Assembly (NCBI RefSeq): GCF_011299555.1
Contig: NZ_CP049857.1
Coordinates: 434,001-498,000 of the forward strand
Source of the DNA: Dysgonomonas sp. HDW5A
GTDB taxonomy: Bacteria; Bacteroidota; Bacteroidia; Bacteroidales; Dysgonomonadaceae
Direction of reading: 5' to 3'
DNA length: 64,000 nt
Shown here one piece after another: positions 1 through 9,054 of this stretch (position 1 is the stretch's first letter; every line of letters begins with the position of its first letter). The translations under genes and the position numbers were made by a program. Under the pieces are notes generated by a model, which saw only the letters and a list, made by a program, of their open reading frames with translations, ran no database searches and was not told the DNA's origin.

Positions 1-128
1 AAGGATAAGTAAGCCATGAAAAAGATTCGTGAAATAGTCTAACATATAAACGATCTTTTTGAGTAGATTTGTGTTTAATAAATAAATGACGGTATTAGTT
101 CCAAGTTAATAAATACCTATTTTTATAT

Positions 129-689
129 ATGAAATATTACGTAAAAAACATGGTCTGCGACCGTTGTAAGATGGTGGTTAAACAGGAAATCGAAAAACTC
201 GGTTTGCAAGTATTATCTGTATCCCTAGGAGAGATTGAATTGATTGAAGATTTAAACTCCGAGCAAAAACAGCACGTAAAAGAAGTTTTAGAGACTTTAG
301 GTTTTTCATTAATTGACGACAAAAAAAGCCGGCTGATAGAACAAGTAAAGACTATACTCATAGAACTGGTACATCATGATAACAGTGAGTTGAAAATAAA
401 TTTATCCGATTATCTGAGCGACCGCCTGCACCTCGATTATAATTATATAAGCAATCTGTATTCGGAGGTAGAGGGTACGACTATCGAAAAATACTATATA
501 GCCCAAAAGATAGAGAGGGTAAAAGAATTAATCGTTTACGATGAACTCACTTTAAGTGAAATAGCTTTTAAACTAAACTACTCGAGCGTAGCTCATCTTA
601 GTAGCCAGTTTAAGAAAACAACGGGACTGACTCCGTCTTACTTCAAAAACATTAAAGCTGAGAAACGTAAACCTTTGGATAAGGTGTAA
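129..689 (+). CDS. HMA-like/AraC-type transcriptional regulator
   Basis: Probably a cytoplasmic DNA-binding regulator that senses a soft metal or thiol state. The first 60 residues resemble a heavy-metal-associated (HMA) fold: the protein opens MKYYVKNMVCDRC, placing C10-x2-C13 where HMA domains bind metal. Residues 65-180 form an AraC/XylS DNA-binding domain, with one helix-turn-helix near 92-123 and the canonical second one at 141-172 (TLSEIAFKLNYSS, then GLTPSYF). The sugar-binding cupin of classical AraC is absent. At 186 residues it is complete, with an ATG start. The gene stands alone, transcribed towards the minus-strand SDR gene, and no metal transporter is in view, so its target is unknown. 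AraC assignment is secure; metal sensing is inferred from the CxxC and fold position. Confidence 0.85.
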   Translation: MKYYVKNMVCDRCKMVVKQEIEKLGLQVLSVSLGEIELIEDLNSEQKQHVKEVLETLGFSLIDDKKSRLIEQVKTILIELVHHDNSELKINLSDYLSDRLHLDYNYISNLYSEVEGTTIEKYYIAQKIERVKELIVYDELTLSEIAFKLNYSSVAHLSSQFKKTTGLTPSYFKNIKAEKRKPLDKV

Positions 690-763
690 AGGATAAAAAA
701 CGTCAAAAAACAGTACAACTTATCCGCTTAATTAGATACAAAGCAGGTGAAAATATATCTTTT

Positions 764-1426
764 TTATAAGGAGTGGATTTTGTCGGACTCGTAGATATGG
801 AATCCTTCGGTTGCAGCCTGAGCTACAGTATACATGGCTTGTGCCACCCGGCGAGCTTGTATAGGTTTGTATTTTTTTAGTTTTCCGACTAAGCAGAACG
901 AGAAAAGTTTCATCACCACTTCCCCCACTTTCTCCATAGGTCGTACATCTTTACGTTTGCCCAAAAGAGAAGACGGACGAAAAACTGACGTAGATGGTAT
1001 ATTTATTCCTCGCACCGAATCTTCGCATTCGCCCTTCGTTTTCAGATAGAAAACAGACGAGCCGGCATTAGCCCCTATCGAAGTAACCATTAAATATTGC
1101 TTAACTCCGTTTTCTTTTGCTGTCGCAGCAAATTTCACGGGGTAATTGTAATCTACCTTTCTGAAAGCTTCACGCGTCTTAGCCTGTTTAATGGTAGTAC
1201 CCAAACAGCAAAACAAATCATCGCCCTTTACCAAACCGACATAGCTATCAGGTTTGTCAAAGTCAATAATATGCTGAATCAGCTTAGGATGATTTCGGGA
1301 TATTTCTTTACGAACAAAAATAACGACAGAGCTATATTCTTCACTATTGAGTAAAATATCAAGTAAGAAGCTTCCGATCAATCCGGAAGCTCCTAACAAT
1401 ATAGCAGTTTTATTATTTCTGTTCAT
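764..1426 (-). CDS. NAD(P)-binding SDR-like oxidoreductase (TIP30/HTATIP2-like)
   Basis: Atypical short-chain dehydrogenase/NAD(P)-binding protein of unknown substrate. A Rossmann dinucleotide motif, GASGLIG, sits at residues 12-18, and a possible Ser...YxxxK active-site arrangement (S116; Y127-L-K-T-K131) follows. Length (220 residues) fits the small NAD(P)H-binding proteins related to TIP30. I start at the ATG at 1426; a TTG two codons upstream is less likely. It begins 18 bases after the GltD-like gene on the same strand, so the two are probably cotranscribed. Family is confident; substrate unknown. Confidence 0.85.
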   Translation of the reverse strand: MNRNNKTAILLGASGLIGSFLLDILLNSEEYSSVVIFVRKEISRNHPKLIQHIIDFDKPDSYVGLVKGDDLFCCLGTTIKQAKTREAFRKVDYNYPVKFAATAKENGVKQYLMVTSIGANAGSSVFYLKTKGECEDSVRGINIPSTSVFRPSSLLGKRKDVRPMEKVGEVVMKLFSFCLVGKLKKYKPIQARRVAQAMYTVAQAATEGFHIYESDKIHSL

Positions 1427-1444
1427 CTTCAAAAAATTTCGGGA

Positions 1445-2782
1445 TTATACCCCTAATAATTTTACGGCATCTACATATTGCGATATACCCGAAGCCACAC
1501 GTTTTGCTTCGCGCATTGCCAATACTACCGTTTGAGGTGTATGAACCACATCACCGCCAGCAAATACACCTCTGCGAGATGTCATTCCGTAAGGATGCTC
1601 TTTGGTTGTAATGTATCCACGCTCATCCACGTCAATACCCAAAGAAGTAGATACAATTTTATTTGCAGGCTTAGAACCTACCGCCATAAATATCCGGTCT
1701 ACGGGCAGAGTTATTTCACCCTCGGCAGTATCCACCTTCAAGCCCGATAATATGCGGTTACCTTTCACCTCTTTTCCTACAAATTCTTTGGTACTCGCTT
1801 CCAGCAAGAACTGAACGCCCTCGGCTTTTGCCTCCATGAATTCGGAGCGTAAAGCAGGCATATCTTCCTCTTTTCTGCGATAAACAATAGTAACACTCTC
1901 AGCTCCCATTCGCAAAGCTGTACGGGCGGCATCCATGGCTACGTTTCCGGCTCCGATAATAGCAACTTTATCGCCTTTCCGTAAAGGAACCTCCTGACGG
2001 TTGATATCTCCACTGGCAAATAAACTCACCATCCTCAAAAAGTAGGCTGATTGCGAAACTCCGAAAAGGTTGCTTCCTTCGATATTCACCGATTGAGGTA
2101 CGGCTGTACCCGAACCGATAAAAACGGCATCAAAACCTTCTTCGAACATGGCATCTACCGTAATATCTTCGCCAACGGTGCAATTGTTTCGAAAATTAAC
2201 ACCAAGAGCTTCTATTTTTTTAACCTCACGGCGTGTTATCTCGTTAGGCAACCTGTATTCGGGAATACCATATAACAACACTCCTCCGGGTTCTTTTTGT
2301 CCTTCAAAAACAACAACATTAAAACCATCTCTCGCCAAATCGCCTGCTACGGTAAGACCCGCAGGACCCGAGCCGATAACAGCCACCTTGCCTCTGGTTT
2401 TAGCTTTAAGACGTTCTTTCGACAATCCCATCTCACTGTCAAAATCGGCAATAAACCGTTCCAGTTTACCAACCTTCACCGGATTGCCTTTCTTGTTGAG
2501 AATGCAATGACCCTCACATTGTTTTTCGTGAGGACATACCCTGCCACATATTGCAGGCAGGTTACTCTTCTCATTTATCAGCTCCATTGCCCCTCCGATA
2601 TTTCCTTTAGATAACTGATGTATCCATTCGGGAATTTTATGTTCTATCGGGCAACCTTGCACACACAACGGATTCTTGCAATTTAAGCATCGCTTGGCTT
2701 CGTCAATAGCCTCTTTCAATGTATAGCCGGCATGTAATTCAGCTAAGCCTATAACTTGTTCTCTGTCAATATCTTTATCCAC
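1445..2782 (-). CDS. gltD: GltD-type NAD(P)-dependent oxidoreductase (glutamate synthase small-subunit family)
   Basis: FAD and iron-sulfur flavoprotein of the glutamate synthase beta-subunit family, passing electrons from NADPH to a partner. The N-terminal Fer4_20 region has two cysteine clusters (C32, C35, C40, C44 and C79, C83, C89, C93 from the GTG start). Next comes an FAD Rossmann motif (VIGSGPAG) and then an NADPH motif (AIIGAGNVAMDAAR). No other in-frame ATG exists near the N-terminus: the open frame begins with TTG at 2833, but a -7 box (TATCTTTG, 2812-2819) lies inside that extension, so I choose the GTG at 2782. Neither a GltB large subunit nor an NfnB-like ferredoxin-NADP reductase is adjacent, so its partner and true role (GltD, NfnA-like, or stand-alone) stay open. 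Confidence 0.82.
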   Translation of the reverse strand: MDKDIDREQVIGLAELHAGYTLKEAIDEAKRCLNCKNPLCVQGCPIEHKIPEWIHQLSKGNIGGAMELINEKSNLPAICGRVCPHEKQCEGHCILNKKGNPVKVGKLERFIADFDSEMGLSKERLKAKTRGKVAVIGSGPAGLTVAGDLARDGFNVVVFEGQKEPGGVLLYGIPEYRLPNEITRREVKKIEALGVNFRNNCTVGEDITVDAMFEEGFDAVFIGSGTAVPQSVNIEGSNLFGVSQSAYFLRMVSLFASGDINRQEVPLRKGDKVAIIGAGNVAMDAARTALRMGAESVTIVYRRKEEDMPALRSEFMEAKAEGVQFLLEASTKEFVGKEVKGNRILSGLKVDTAEGEITLPVDRIFMAVGSKPANKIVSTSLGIDVDERGYITTKEHPYGMTSRRGVFAGGDVVHTPQTVVLAMREAKRVASGISQYVDAVKLLGV

Positions 2783-2811
2783 CTCTACTAAGTTATATTT
2801 GTTCTGGATAG

Positions 2812-2819
2812 CAAAGATA
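2812..2819 (-). promoter_or_regulatory. -7 promoter box for the GltD-like gene
   Basis: TATCTTTG on the minus strand, an exact TAnnTTTG match. It would start transcription near 2805 and so argues for the GTG start at 2782 rather than the TTG at 2833. No clear -33 box. Confidence 0.45.
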
Positions 2820-2888
2820 TGTATTTTTTGCAATATCAGATTATCAATTCAATCTATCCCTTATATGTAAAATCTATATAAAAAAGAT

Positions 2889-3734
2889 TTATTCAGTAAC
2901 GATCTTTACATCCATCTTGATATTCTCAACAGGACGATCTTGGGCATTTGTTTTTGCCTTCTCTATTTTTTCGATTACATCAAATCCCTCAATAACTTCT
3001 CCGAATACAGTATAGCCTCCATCTAAACTAGGCGCACCACCTATGGCTTTATAAGCGTCACGTTGTTCTGGCGAAAATACATTTGCCACATCTGTTTTAG
3101 ATTCCTCCTGAGCCTCAGCATACAATCGCTGTCTCAATTCGGCCAAAGAGTCACGGTCTCCACTGCTATAAAAATCTTTGATCGCACTTTTATATTCTAA
3201 CTGAAGTTCATTAAATCTCTTTTGAACCATTTTCTCCTGACGTTGCTGCTCAATCTTATTCAGTTCTTTATCCGAATATTTTTTTCCTGTAACAATATAA
3301 AACTGAATGGCAGACGATTCTCTATTCGGATTTACATCATCTCCTGTACGTGCAGCAGCTAAAGCGCCTTTTTTATGAAAATATTTAGGTATTCTAAATT
3401 CAGCAGGCACGGTATAATCCAAGTCGCCTCCTCCCAAATTCGAACCATCGGCTGCAACTCGCGATTGAGGATCGCCTCCCTGAATCATAAAATCTTTGAT
3501 AACACGGTGAAACAACAGGTCTTTATAAGCACTGTCATTGATTAGTTTCAAAAAATTGGCTTTATGCAAAGGCGTGTCATTATACAGTTTCAGTTTAATA
3601 TTACCGAATGTTGTTTCGACTACTACCAGAGTATCTTTTTCTTGTGAATTAATATTGCTCATTGTTATAAAAATAAATAGTAATAAGGTCATCGACCTCT
3701 TTATTGTTGCTGTGAGTGTTGACATAGTTGACAT
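2889..3734 (-). CDS. Exported cyclophilin-type peptidyl-prolyl cis-trans isomerase
   Basis: Catalyses proline isomerisation during folding, probably in the periplasm. The cyclophilin core is visible as VVETTFGNIKLKLY, then FHRVIKDFMIQGGD, and near the end GGYTVFGEVIEG. Between the two halves of the core lies a charged, helical insertion of roughly 80-100 residues, common in Bacteroidota homologues. The N-terminus (TATIKRS, then a hydrophobic run) is a signal peptide. A TTG at 3764 overlaps the -7 box, so the start is the ATG at 3734 or the one at 3725; I use 3734. The gene precedes the GltD-like gene, which has its own promoter. Confidence 0.9.
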   Translation of the reverse strand: MSTMSTLTATIKRSMTLLLFIFITMSNINSQEKDTLVVVETTFGNIKLKLYNDTPLHKANFLKLINDSAYKDLLFHRVIKDFMIQGGDPQSRVAADGSNLGGGDLDYTVPAEFRIPKYFHKKGALAAARTGDDVNPNRESSAIQFYIVTGKKYSDKELNKIEQQRQEKMVQKRFNELQLEYKSAIKDFYSSGDRDSLAELRQRLYAEAQEESKTDVANVFSPEQRDAYKAIGGAPSLDGGYTVFGEVIEGFDVIEKIEKAKTNAQDRPVENIKMDVKIVTE

Positions 3735-3761
3735 GTGATTACGTGTTAAAAATGGAAAGTA

Positions 3762-3769
3762 CAAAGGTA
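3762..3769 (-). promoter_or_regulatory. -7 promoter box for the cyclophilin gene
   Basis: TACCTTTG on the minus strand, exact TAnnTTTG. Placing transcription start near 3755, it excludes the TTG at 3764 as a translation start. Confidence 0.55.
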
Positions 3770-3801
3770 AGTTTTTTTACTTATTTCCGATAAAAAAAAT
3801 G

Positions 3802-3842
3802 AAAGACTCTCGCAATGCTTGTACCACATTGTGAGAGTCTTT
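3802..3842 (-). terminator. Intrinsic terminator after the DUF937-like gene
   Basis: A 16-bp stem with one G-U pair (AAAGACTCTCGCAATG and its partner at 3827-3842) and a 9-base loop. On the minus strand it is followed by a T-rich run. Confidence 0.8.
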
Positions 3843-3867
3843 TAATCCCCAGAAAACTTTATATATT

Positions 3868-4308
3868 CTATTTATTACCGAATAATCCTCCAAGCATTCC
3901 TAAAAGGCCACCACTACTTTTTCCTCCAAGAGCTCCGATAAGCGATTCTACAGTAAATCCTTCATCGTTGGGATCGTTTGCTTTTTGAGAAAATAAACTC
4001 ATTATAGCAGGAATCACTGCCGAAGCAATACTATTGGCTATATCTTTATTTAATCCCAATTTCTCACTTAATGCATTTACAACAGAACTTTGCAGACTAC
4101 TCACAATATTGCCACCACCCGATTCTCCGGAAAACATACTAGTTATTGAAGATATATTATCAGGAGTAAAGTATTCTTTTAATCCTTCAACAACAGTAGA
4201 GGTAGTGGTTTCAACAACCGCAGATCTTTTGTCTGCGGGAATATTTTCATTATTAGCAATAGCAGGCACTACCTGCTCTTTTACTAAATCTATAATTCCT
4301 TCTAGCAT
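3868..4308 (-). CDS. DUF937/YidB-like small protein
   Basis: A 146-residue protein of unknown function. It is mostly helical and low in complexity, with a Ser/Gly-rich middle and a glycine- and leucine-rich tail (GGLLGMLGGLFGNK). This composition and layout match DUF937/YidB-like proteins. It has no signal peptide or membrane segment. The gene is monocistronic: a terminator follows it, and the carB terminator lies upstream. Family assignment is by overall resemblance. Confidence 0.6.
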   Translation of the reverse strand: MLEGIIDLVKEQVVPAIANNENIPADKRSAVVETTTSTVVEGLKEYFTPDNISSITSMFSGESGGGNIVSSLQSSVVNALSEKLGLNKDIANSIASAVIPAIMSLFSQKANDPNDEGFTVESLIGALGGKSSGGLLGMLGGLFGNK

Positions 4309-4430
4309 ATCCTTATCAATTAAATTATAAAAGGTTGGGTTACTTATTGCATTTTTCTATTAAAACATCGGAATATATATTTTGTTCAAAGCATAATAAC
4401 CTCAACATTAGATTAGAATAATAAAATAAG

Positions 4431-4454
4431 AAAGGGCAGATTAATCTGCCCTTT
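4431..4454 (-). terminator. Terminator of the carAB transcript
   Basis: A perfect 24-bp palindrome (AAAGGGCAGATT and its complement) 37 bases past the carB stop codon. Confidence 0.8.
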
Positions 4455-4490
4455 ATATACTAGTCTCAATCAAGATACGATTCGAATTAT

Positions 4491-7400
4491 TTATTCGTAT
4501 TCATCCCATGCTTTGATCTCAAGATCATCCACATTCACTTTGCAGAATGCTTGGATAAATGCCGATGCCAATCGAGAGTTTGTCAGCAATGGAATATTAA
4601 AGTCGATAGCTGCTCTACGAATCTTGTATCCATTATTCAACTCGCTGCTCGAAAAGTTCTTAGGTATGTTTACCACTAAGTCGATCTGTTTGTTTTGGAT
4701 CATTTCCAAAGCACTCGGTTTTTGATCTTCCGATGGCCAGTATACCTGAGTAGCAGGTACTCCGTTATCTACCAAGAATTTCTGTGAGCCACCTGTTGCA
4801 TAGATGTCGTATCCTTTTTCGTGAAGCAGTTGAGCTGCCTCTAACAATGCCACTTTCGATTTAGCAGGTCCTGTAGAGAAAAGCACCGTTTTCTTAGGTA
4901 TACGGTATCCTACCGACAACATCGATTTAAGCATTGCATCGTGGAAGTTGTCTCCGATACATCCCACCTCACCCGTAGAAGCCATATCGACTCCCAAAAC
5001 AGGGTCGGCTTTTTGCAGGCGAGAGAACGAGAATTGAGATGCTTTGATTCCGACATAATCCAAATCGAAAGCATTCTTGCTTGGTTTCTCAACCTTCATA
5101 CCCAACATTACTTGAGTAGCCAGTTCGATAAAGTTAATCTTCAAGACTTTCGATACAAATGGGAATGAGCGTGAAGCTCTCAGATTACACTCGATAACCT
5201 TTATCTCGTTTTCTTTTGCAAGGAACTGAATATTGAAAGGTCCTGATATTTGCAGTGCATGAGCAATCTCACGAGCTACTTTTTTCACCCGGCGGATAGT
5301 TTCCACATACAAACGTTGTGCAGGGAACTGAATGGTAGCATCACCCGAGTGAACTCCGGCAAACTCTACGTGTTCAGAAATTGCATACATCACGATGTCT
5401 CCTTTGTCTGCTACCGCATCAAACTCAACCTCTTTTGCATTTTCGATAAATTCTGACACAACCACCGGATGTTTTTTCGACACCTCAGCAGCCAGTCCCA
5501 AGAAGTTTTCCAACTCCTGATCGTTAGAGCAAACATTCATCGCCGCACCCGAAAGGACATAAGACGGACGGATCAACACCGGATAACCTACTTCGTCTAC
5601 GAATAGTTTGATATCATCCAGAGAAGTCAGCTCTTTCCAACGGGGTTGGTCTACTTTTATTCTATCCAACATGCTCGAGAACTTGTGACGATCCTCAGCA
5701 TTATCGATACTTTTTGCAGTTGTACCCAAGATATTTACTTTAGCCTCATCCAAGCGGATAGCCAAGTTATTAGGTATCTGTCCTCCTACCGAAAGAATCA
5801 CCCCGTGAGGATTTTCCAGTTCGATAATATCCATCACACGCTCGTATGTCAACTCATCGAAGTACAGGCGGTCACACATATCGTAGTCGGTAGAAACCGT
5901 CTCAGGGTTGTAGTTGATCATTACCGAGCGGTATCCTTCTTTGCGGACAGTTTGCAGGGCATTCACCGAACACCAGTCAAACTCTACCGAAGAACCGATA
6001 CGGTATGCTCCCGAACCGAGAACGATAACCGATTTGTGATCACCCAAGTATTTCACATCATTCGTTCTGCCATTGTAAGTCAGATACAAATAATTGGTTT
6101 GTGCAGGATATTCCGCAGCCAATGTATCGATCTGTTTCACGACAGGAACTATTCCGTGTTGCTTTCTGATCGTACGGATGTCTCTTGCAGCATTGTCAAC
6201 CAAGCTGGGTTCTTTACAAATTGTTTTTGCAATCTGAAAATCCGAGAATCCTTTTTGTTTCGAAGTACGAAGCAAATCTATGGGTAGCGATTGTATATCG
6301 TCGTATTTCTTCAATTCTTGCGAACATTTGAAGATAATATTCAATTTTTGCAAGAACCATTTATCAATTTTAGTCAGATCATGAATCTTGTCGATATCGT
6401 ATCCTTTAGCAAATGCCTGATATATATAGAATATACGTTTATCGGTAGGATTACTCAATTCGTAATCGATATCGTCTACAGGAAGAGGCTTGTTTGCCGT
6501 AAATCCGTGCATACCGATATTCAACATACGAAGTCCTTTTTGTATCGCCTCTTCGAAGTTACGACCGATAGCCATAATCTCTCCGACAGACTTCATACTC
6601 GAACCGATTTCTTTAGATACTCCGTGGAATTTACCTAAATCCCAACGAGGTATTTTTACTACGATGTAGTCAAGAGCCGGCTCAAAGAATGCACTTGTTG
6701 ATTTCGTCACCGAATTTTTCAGTTCGAATAGTCCGTAACCCAAACCTAATTTAGCAGCTACAAAAGCCAACGGATAACCTGTTGCTTTAGATGCCAAGGC
6801 AGATGAACGGCTCAAACGGGCATTCACTTCGATTACTCGATAATCTTCCGACTCAGGGTCGAATGCGTATTGTACATTACACTCCCCTACTATGCCGATA
6901 TGTCTTACAATTCGGATAGCAATCTCGCGTAATTTATGAAATTCAGAATTTGTCAGCGTTTGAGAAGGAGCAACCACAATACTCTCACCGGTATGAATAC
7001 CTAGCGGGTCGAAATTCTCCATGTTACAAACCGTCATACAGTTGTCGTACTTATCACGTACCACTTCGTATTCTATTTCTTTCCAGCCTTTTAGTGATCT
7101 TTCGACCAAAAGCTGTGAAGAATAGTTCAATGCTTTTTCAGCCAAAGTACGAAGCTCTTGTTCGTTGTTACAGAATCCCGAACCTAAACCTCCTAAAGCG
7201 TATGCTGCACGTACAATGATGGGATAACCTAATTCGGCTGCTGCTTTTACAGCATCTTCTATAGATCCAACCGCCATACTTTTGATGGTTTTCACATCTA
7301 TCTGATCCAGCTTTTGAACGAACAACTCACGATCTTCGGTATCCATGATTGCCTGAACAGGCGTACCCAAAACTCTCAGGTTGTATTTATCAAGAATACC

Positions 7401-7709
7401 TTGTTCGAATAGTTGAACACCGCAATTCAATGCAGTTTGTCCACCAAAAGCAAGAAGTATTCCATCGGGTTTTTCCTTTTGTACTACCTTCTCCACAAAG
7501 TATGGAGTGATAGGCAGGAAATATATTTTATCTGCACTACCTTCCGAAGTTTGCACGGTAGCAATATTCGGATTGATGAGCACTGTCTCGATTCCTTCTT
7601 CTTTCAAAGCCTTCAAAGCCTGAGAACCCGAGTAGTCAAACTCTCCCGCTTCTCCGATCTTCAATGCTCCCGAACCGAGTACCAGAACTTTCTTTATATC
7701 TTTATCCAT
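4491..7709 (-). CDS. carB: Carbamoyl-phosphate synthase large subunit
   Basis: Makes carbamoyl phosphate from bicarbonate, ATP and ammonia delivered by CarA, for pyrimidine and arginine synthesis. The 1072-residue length is standard. Two homologous ATP-grasp halves are present: the first starts KKVLVLGSGALKIGEAGEFD, the second SVIVLGSGAYRIGSSVEFDW. A C-terminal MGS-type allosteric domain (VLFSTGPAKSKVALLEAA onwards) is also present. I place the start at the ATG at 7709 (MDKDIKKVLVLGSG). An open extension to 7772 would read into the intergenic palindromic element and has no family counterpart. It lies downstream of carA. Confidence 0.97.
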   Translation of the reverse strand: MDKDIKKVLVLGSGALKIGEAGEFDYSGSQALKALKEEGIETVLINPNIATVQTSEGSADKIYFLPITPYFVEKVVQKEKPDGILLAFGGQTALNCGVQLFEQGILDKYNLRVLGTPVQAIMDTEDRELFVQKLDQIDVKTIKSMAVGSIEDAVKAAAELGYPIIVRAAYALGGLGSGFCNNEQELRTLAEKALNYSSQLLVERSLKGWKEIEYEVVRDKYDNCMTVCNMENFDPLGIHTGESIVVAPSQTLTNSEFHKLREIAIRIVRHIGIVGECNVQYAFDPESEDYRVIEVNARLSRSSALASKATGYPLAFVAAKLGLGYGLFELKNSVTKSTSAFFEPALDYIVVKIPRWDLGKFHGVSKEIGSSMKSVGEIMAIGRNFEEAIQKGLRMLNIGMHGFTANKPLPVDDIDYELSNPTDKRIFYIYQAFAKGYDIDKIHDLTKIDKWFLQKLNIIFKCSQELKKYDDIQSLPIDLLRTSKQKGFSDFQIAKTICKEPSLVDNAARDIRTIRKQHGIVPVVKQIDTLAAEYPAQTNYLYLTYNGRTNDVKYLGDHKSVIVLGSGAYRIGSSVEFDWCSVNALQTVRKEGYRSVMINYNPETVSTDYDMCDRLYFDELTYERVMDIIELENPHGVILSVGGQIPNNLAIRLDEAKVNILGTTAKSIDNAEDRHKFSSMLDRIKVDQPRWKELTSLDDIKLFVDEVGYPVLIRPSYVLSGAAMNVCSNDQELENFLGLAAEVSKKHPVVVSEFIENAKEVEFDAVADKGDIVMYAISEHVEFAGVHSGDATIQFPAQRLYVETIRRVKKVAREIAHALQISGPFNIQFLAKENEIKVIECNLRASRSFPFVSKVLKINFIELATQVMLGMKVEKPSKNAFDLDYVGIKASQFSFSRLQKADPVLGVDMASTGEVGCIGDNFHDAMLKSMLSVGYRIPKKTVLFSTGPAKSKVALLEAAQLLHEKGYDIYATGGSQKFLVDNGVPATQVYWPSEDQKPSALEMIQNKQIDLVVNIPKNFSSSELNNGYKIRRAAIDFNIPLLTNSRLASAFIQAFCKVNVDDLEIKAWDEYE

Positions 7710-7748
7710 TGTATTATAAGTATTATAGATATTAATTACTGTTTTTTC

Positions 7749-7812
7749 ATGTAGGGGTGAATAGTCATTCACCCTAAAAATCCATCGGGCAAATATTTAT
7801 TTGCCCCTACAT
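7749..7812. repeat. Mosaic palindromic element with TGTAGGGG ends
   Basis: A 64-bp element between carA and carB. Perfect outer ends (ATGTAGGGG and CCCCTACAT) enclose two hairpin arms: GGGTGAAT..ATTCACCC and GGGCAAAT..ATTTGCCC. It ends one base short of the carA stop codon. Related units occur near 24745 and 56097. Confidence 0.75.
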
Positions 7813-7813
7813 A

Positions 7814-8884
7814 TCACAGTTTATCAAAAAACATATCGAATATGAAATCTGTATCAGTAGGACCGCTGGCAGCTTCGGGGTGAAACTGTGCAGAGAAGAA
7901 TGGTTTCGTCTTGTGACGAATACCTTCATTCGTTCCATCATTTAGGTTCGTGAAGAGTGGTTCCCAATCCTCGCCCAGAGATGCGTTCGATACTGCAAAT
8001 CCGTGATTTTGAGAAGTGATGAAACATCTTTCGCTGTTAGCCAATCGTACAGGTTGATTGTGACTACGGTGTCCATATTTTAATTTATAAACAGTAGCTC
8101 CACCCGCTTTCGACAATAATTGGTTACCCATGCAGATTCCACAGATAGGTTTACCTGTTTCCATTGCCTTGCGTATATTTTGAACTGTCACTTCACAAAA
8201 ATCGGGATTACCCGGTCCGTTCGAAATAAACAATCCGTCAAATTCTATCTGATTAAAGTCATAATCCCAAGGCACACGTATCAGAGTAATATCTCTCTTC
8301 AACAGGCAGCGGATTATGTTATGTTTCACTCCACAGTCAACCAGAACCACTTTTTTATCCCCTGTTCCGTAAGTTATAACTTCCGCACAGCTTGCTTTCG
8401 CAACTTGATTTTCAATATTCGGGTCTAAAAAGTCAATTTCATTTTCGTCTCCAAAAACGATTTTACCTTTCATCGAACCTTTTTCTCTAAGAATCTTGGT
8501 TAACTCACGTGTATCTATACCATAAATTCCGGGTACATTATGCTCTTTAAGCCATTCACCCAAACTTTTCTTTGCATTCCAGTGAGAATACTCATGTGAG
8601 TAATCCGAAATAATCAGACCACTAATCTGGATTTTTTCCGACTCGAAAAAGTCCGAAATACCATTGGTAAAAGAATCCTCGGGAACTCCGTAATTACCAA
8701 CTAGGGGAAATGTTACTGTGAGGATTTGTCCGATGTAAGAAGGGTCGGTAAGACTCTCCGGATAGCCAACCATAGCAGTACTAAATACTACTTCTCCGGC
8801 TGCCGCCTTCTCAGCACCAAAAGACCTTCCGTCAAAGATAGTCCCATCATCAAGAATCAATCGTACAGGTTTGTCTGTCTGCAT
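7814..8884 (-). CDS. carA: Carbamoyl-phosphate synthase small (glutaminase) subunit
   Basis: Glutamine amidotransferase subunit that hydrolyses glutamine and channels ammonia to CarB. The N-terminal CarA domain begins PVRLILDDGTIFDGRSFG. The class I amidotransferase domain has the catalytic cysteine C251 (GICMGNQLLS) and the H335/E337 pair (QFHPEAASGP). Length 356 is typical. carB follows 104 bases downstream on the same strand, separated only by a palindromic element, so the two probably form one transcript. About 165 bases of leader with a terminator-like hairpin precede the gene, suggesting attenuation. Confidence 0.96.
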   Translation of the reverse strand: MQTDKPVRLILDDGTIFDGRSFGAEKAAAGEVVFSTAMVGYPESLTDPSYIGQILTVTFPLVGNYGVPEDSFTNGISDFFESEKIQISGLIISDYSHEYSHWNAKKSLGEWLKEHNVPGIYGIDTRELTKILREKGSMKGKIVFGDENEIDFLDPNIENQVAKASCAEVITYGTGDKKVVLVDCGVKHNIIRCLLKRDITLIRVPWDYDFNQIEFDGLFISNGPGNPDFCEVTVQNIRKAMETGKPICGICMGNQLLSKAGGATVYKLKYGHRSHNQPVRLANSERCFITSQNHGFAVSNASLGEDWEPLFTNLNDGTNEGIRHKTKPFFSAQFHPEAASGPTDTDFIFDMFFDKL

Positions 8885-8945
8885 TTTGCGATAGAATTAT
8901 ATATATTAAAAAATGAGTGTTTATGAGTTCACAGGTAGGTAAAAA

Positions 8946-8978
8946 AAAGGAACAAGAGTTACGAGAACCTGTTCCTTT
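8946..8978 (-). promoter_or_regulatory. Terminator-like hairpin in the carA leader (candidate attenuator)
   Basis: Read on the minus strand, a stem of AAAGGAACA and TGTTCCTTT is followed directly by a run of eight T. It lies between the -7 box at 9055-9062 and the carA start at 8884. An 8-base complementary pair (TTCACAGG at 8928-8935, CCTGTGAA at 9036-9043) flanks it and could form a longer helix. No gene upstream needs this terminator. Confidence 0.5.
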
Positions 8979-9054
8979 TATAATACTTTATATATTTTCT
9001 TCGTTGTAATCATCTATAAATATCGTCTCAAATACCCTGTGAATATCTGAGTTA

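Noticed and set aside
1-128. Possible tail of an upstream gene ending at base 12
   Set aside because: AAGGATAAGTAA could end a plus-strand gene, but four codons are not enough evidence.
3685-3698. AAGGTCATCGACCT inside the cyclophilin signal peptide
   Set aside because: It resembles the AAGGTC palindromes but lies in coding sequence and lacks the final TT; treated as chance.
5646-6287. Long plus-strand open frame inside carB
   Set aside because: It lies wholly antisense to the clearly conserved second half of carB and shows no family pattern.
7710-7772. N-terminal extension of CarB
   Set aside because: It reads into the repeat element between carA and carB; family members begin at MDKDIKKVLVLGSG.
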